In this document: one piece after another, positions 62,823 through 64,000 of the stretch | How the letters are laid out: each line of letters starts with the position of its first letter | Numbering within the stretch: position 1 is the first letter of the stretch | Source: Aquisalimonas sp. 2447 | GTDB lineage: Bacteria > Pseudomonadota > Gammaproteobacteria > Nitrococcales > Aquisalimonadaceae | NCBI RefSeq assembly: GCF_012044895.1 | Contig: NZ_CP050695.1 | Location: 2,262,501-2,326,500, forward strand | Length of the DNA stretch: 64,000 bases | Direction of reading: 5' to 3' | Translations under genes and position numbers: made by a program | Notes under the pieces: generated by a model | Told to the model about the DNA's origin: nothing | Seen by the model: the letters and a program-made list of their open reading frames with translations, nothing else | Database searches by the model: none

Positions 62823-64000
62823 TCAACGGCCCGTGGGCAGCCGGTACACCGCTTCGACCTGATTGCCGCGCCCGTAGTACCGGAGCGACTCGCACATGCC
62901 CTGGATCAGCGTGAGCCCCCGGCCACGCAGCGCGGAGTGATCCGACTCGCCCCCGGCCAGCAGGCCTTGATAGTCGAATCCACTGCCCGAATCCGTCATG
63001 CGGATCAGGAGAAACGGGCCGGCGTCGTCGGAGCGCCGATCCAGCTGAATCCGCACGCGGCCGACGCGGAGCGCCTGAAGCGCTTGTTGCCGCCCTTCGT
63101 AGTAGGCGGTAAACCCGTCCGGGGAATCCTTCATCCCGGAGTCCAGCCCGAGCACGCCGTGCTCGAGACCGTTTGAGTAGAGTTCGGCCAGCACCGTGAG
63201 CAGCGCCTGCCGCGACTCTTCGTCCATCGCTTCCATGCGGGCCACGCCGTCGCCCACGGGTTGCAGCGGCGACACCTCCCGCAGGGCCCGGGCGTCCAGC
63301 TCCAGGCTGAACGACCAATCCCGGGGCGCCTGACGGCTGACATCGGCGACCCCCGGTGCGGCGAAATCCGCCGGCCGCACCTCCAGCATGGTCATGTCAT
63401 CCCTGGTTCCATCCCGGAAAGCCGCCACGGCGTCGTCCAGCGCCCCGACGCCACCGGCATGGAGCGCCGCCTCGGCACGCGCCACGCCAAACTCCTCGCC
63501 GTCGGCGTCGCGCTCTTCCAGGGCGCCGTCACTGACCGCCCAGACAGCCTCCGGCGCCGACAACACCGTGGTTCCCGCGGAGCCGAAACTCCGTTGTACC
63601 CCCAGCGGCAGGTGGCTGGAAGTCACGCGACCGTGGCAGCCGTCCGCCGCACGGTAGAGGACATCGGGCATGCCGCCGTTCCAGACCTCCACGCTCTGCT
63701 GGCGCGGATCCAGCACCAGCAACGCACCGGCCATGAAGAGATTCGCCGGCAGATACTCGAAGAGCTTGCGGTTGATCCGCGCCAGCACCTCCTCGGGGCC
63801 GGCACCGGCGGCAACCGCGCCGTAGAACAGATCCGCAGCGGGCACGGTGCCGATGCTCGCGGCGATACCGTGCCCGGTGAAGTCTGCCAGCAGAAAGAAA
63901 CACCGCCCGTCCGGACCCTCGGCAGCGAGCAGCATGTCACCACTGAGGATCTCCGCGGGATGATACCGATAGGCGACACCCTGGCGATGAAGAACCTCGG
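62823..64000 (-). CDS. SpoIIE-type phosphatase with anti-sigma-like ATPase (5' end outside window)
   Basis: Partial gene: the N-terminus lies beyond the right edge, as the frame stays open past the first internal Met at 63935. PP2C-type SpoIIE domain (HPAEILSGDMLLA, LLADFTGHGIAASIG, WAVSDGALEERDADGEEFG, DGTRDDMTMLEV) keeps the metal-binding Asp residues. The C-terminal about 150 residues are an HATPase of the RsbW type (LAELYSNGLEHG, LIRMTDSGSGFDY, GRGLTLIQGM). Together they both dephosphorylate and phosphorylate a STAS antagonist. It is 117 bp upstream of the LOV-GGDEF-EAL gene on the same strand. A receiver may lie upstream. Confidence 0.88.
   Translation of the reverse strand, partial: EVLHRQGVAYRYHPAEILSGDMLLAAEGPDGRCFFLLADFTGHGIAASIGTVPAADLFYGAVAAGAGPEEVLARINRKLFEYLPANLFMAGALLVLDPRQQSVEVWNGGMPDVLYRAADGCHGRVTSSHLPLGVQRSFGSAGTTVLSAPEAVWAVSDGALEERDADGEEFGVARAEAALHAGGVGALDDAVAAFRDGTRDDMTMLEVRPADFAAPGVADVSRQAPRDWSFSLELDARALREVSPLQPVGDGVARMEAMDEESRQALLTVLAELYSNGLEHGVLGLDSGMKDSPDGFTAYYEGRQQALQALRVGRVRIQLDRRSDDAGPFLLIRMTDSGSGFDYQGLLAGGESDHSALRGRGLTLIQGMCESLRYYGRGNQVEAVYRLPTGR

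Noticed and set aside
1-64000. tRNA, rRNA, CRISPR arrays, insertion sequences, phage genes
   Set aside because: None found on reading both strands; no transposase, integrase or array-like repeats.

Overview
The window is about two-thirds G+C and gene-dense, with long antisense open frames typical of high-GC coding DNA. Gene content points to a halophilic or haloalkaliphilic gammaproteobacterium, most likely near the Ectothiorhodospiraceae (Halorhodospira/Alkalilimnicola type). The pointers are a DUF1820 gene, a 4.5S SRP RNA of the proteobacterial type, a BCCT osmolyte transporter, acidic proteins, and an archaeal-type RNA ligase with its PIN partner. The taxon is an inference. I saw no insertion sequence, prophage, CRISPR array, rRNA or tRNA.

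Layout. 1-7.3 kb (minus): the start of an O-acetylhomoserine sulfhydrylase gene, a SulP permease and two YeeE/YedE genes behind an AT-rich promoter with a perfect palindrome over its -35, then an RND efflux permease and adaptor. 7.6-15.4 kb (plus): BCCT transporter, a cNMP/CBS/DUF294 regulator coupled to a DEDDh exonuclease, a membrane protein, a universal stress protein (UspA) behind an FNR/Anr-like box, and a membrane chemoreceptor. 15.4-31 kb: a long hairpin element, a FadJ-like enzyme, the RNA ligase pair, a CDF exporter, ModA, a saccharopine-dehydrogenase-like protein, a large FAD/Fe-S 2-hydroxyacid dehydrogenase, an MFS carrier, a YajD-like HNH protein, a coiled-coil membrane protein, PCu(A)C, a tandem Usp protein behind a second FNR-like box, and a small outer-membrane barrel. 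31-36 kb: 4.5S RNA (ffs), DUF1820, and a PAS-GGDEF-EAL protein.

36-40.4 kb (minus) is a tungsten-type aldehyde:ferredoxin oxidoreductase operon: polyferredoxin, AOR subunit, FAD/NAD subunit, MoaD-like protein and a small unknown. It resembles the AorABC system of Aromatoleum.

40.5-53.9 kb (minus) is one tightly overlapping chemosensory operon: soluble receptor with two signalling tips, triple CheW, CheB, HEAT protein, CheR, CheY, CheA, STAS-like protein, ParA, a CHASE/PAS/GAF sensor with no output domain, and a gamma-glutamylcyclotransferase-like protein. A near-perfect sigma-28 (FliA) promoter lies about 90 bp upstream, linking it to the motility regulon. Divergently, 54.2-59.1 kb encodes a CheB-CheR-PAS-LOV-kinase-REC fusion. 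Facing it is a LOV-REC-HPT-REC-GGDEF-EAL protein in which Leu replaces the LOV signalling glutamine. A SpoIIE phosphatase/anti-sigma kinase gene runs off the right edge. The 40-64 kb region therefore looks like a sensory island combining chemotaxis, blue light, phosphorelay and c-di-GMP.
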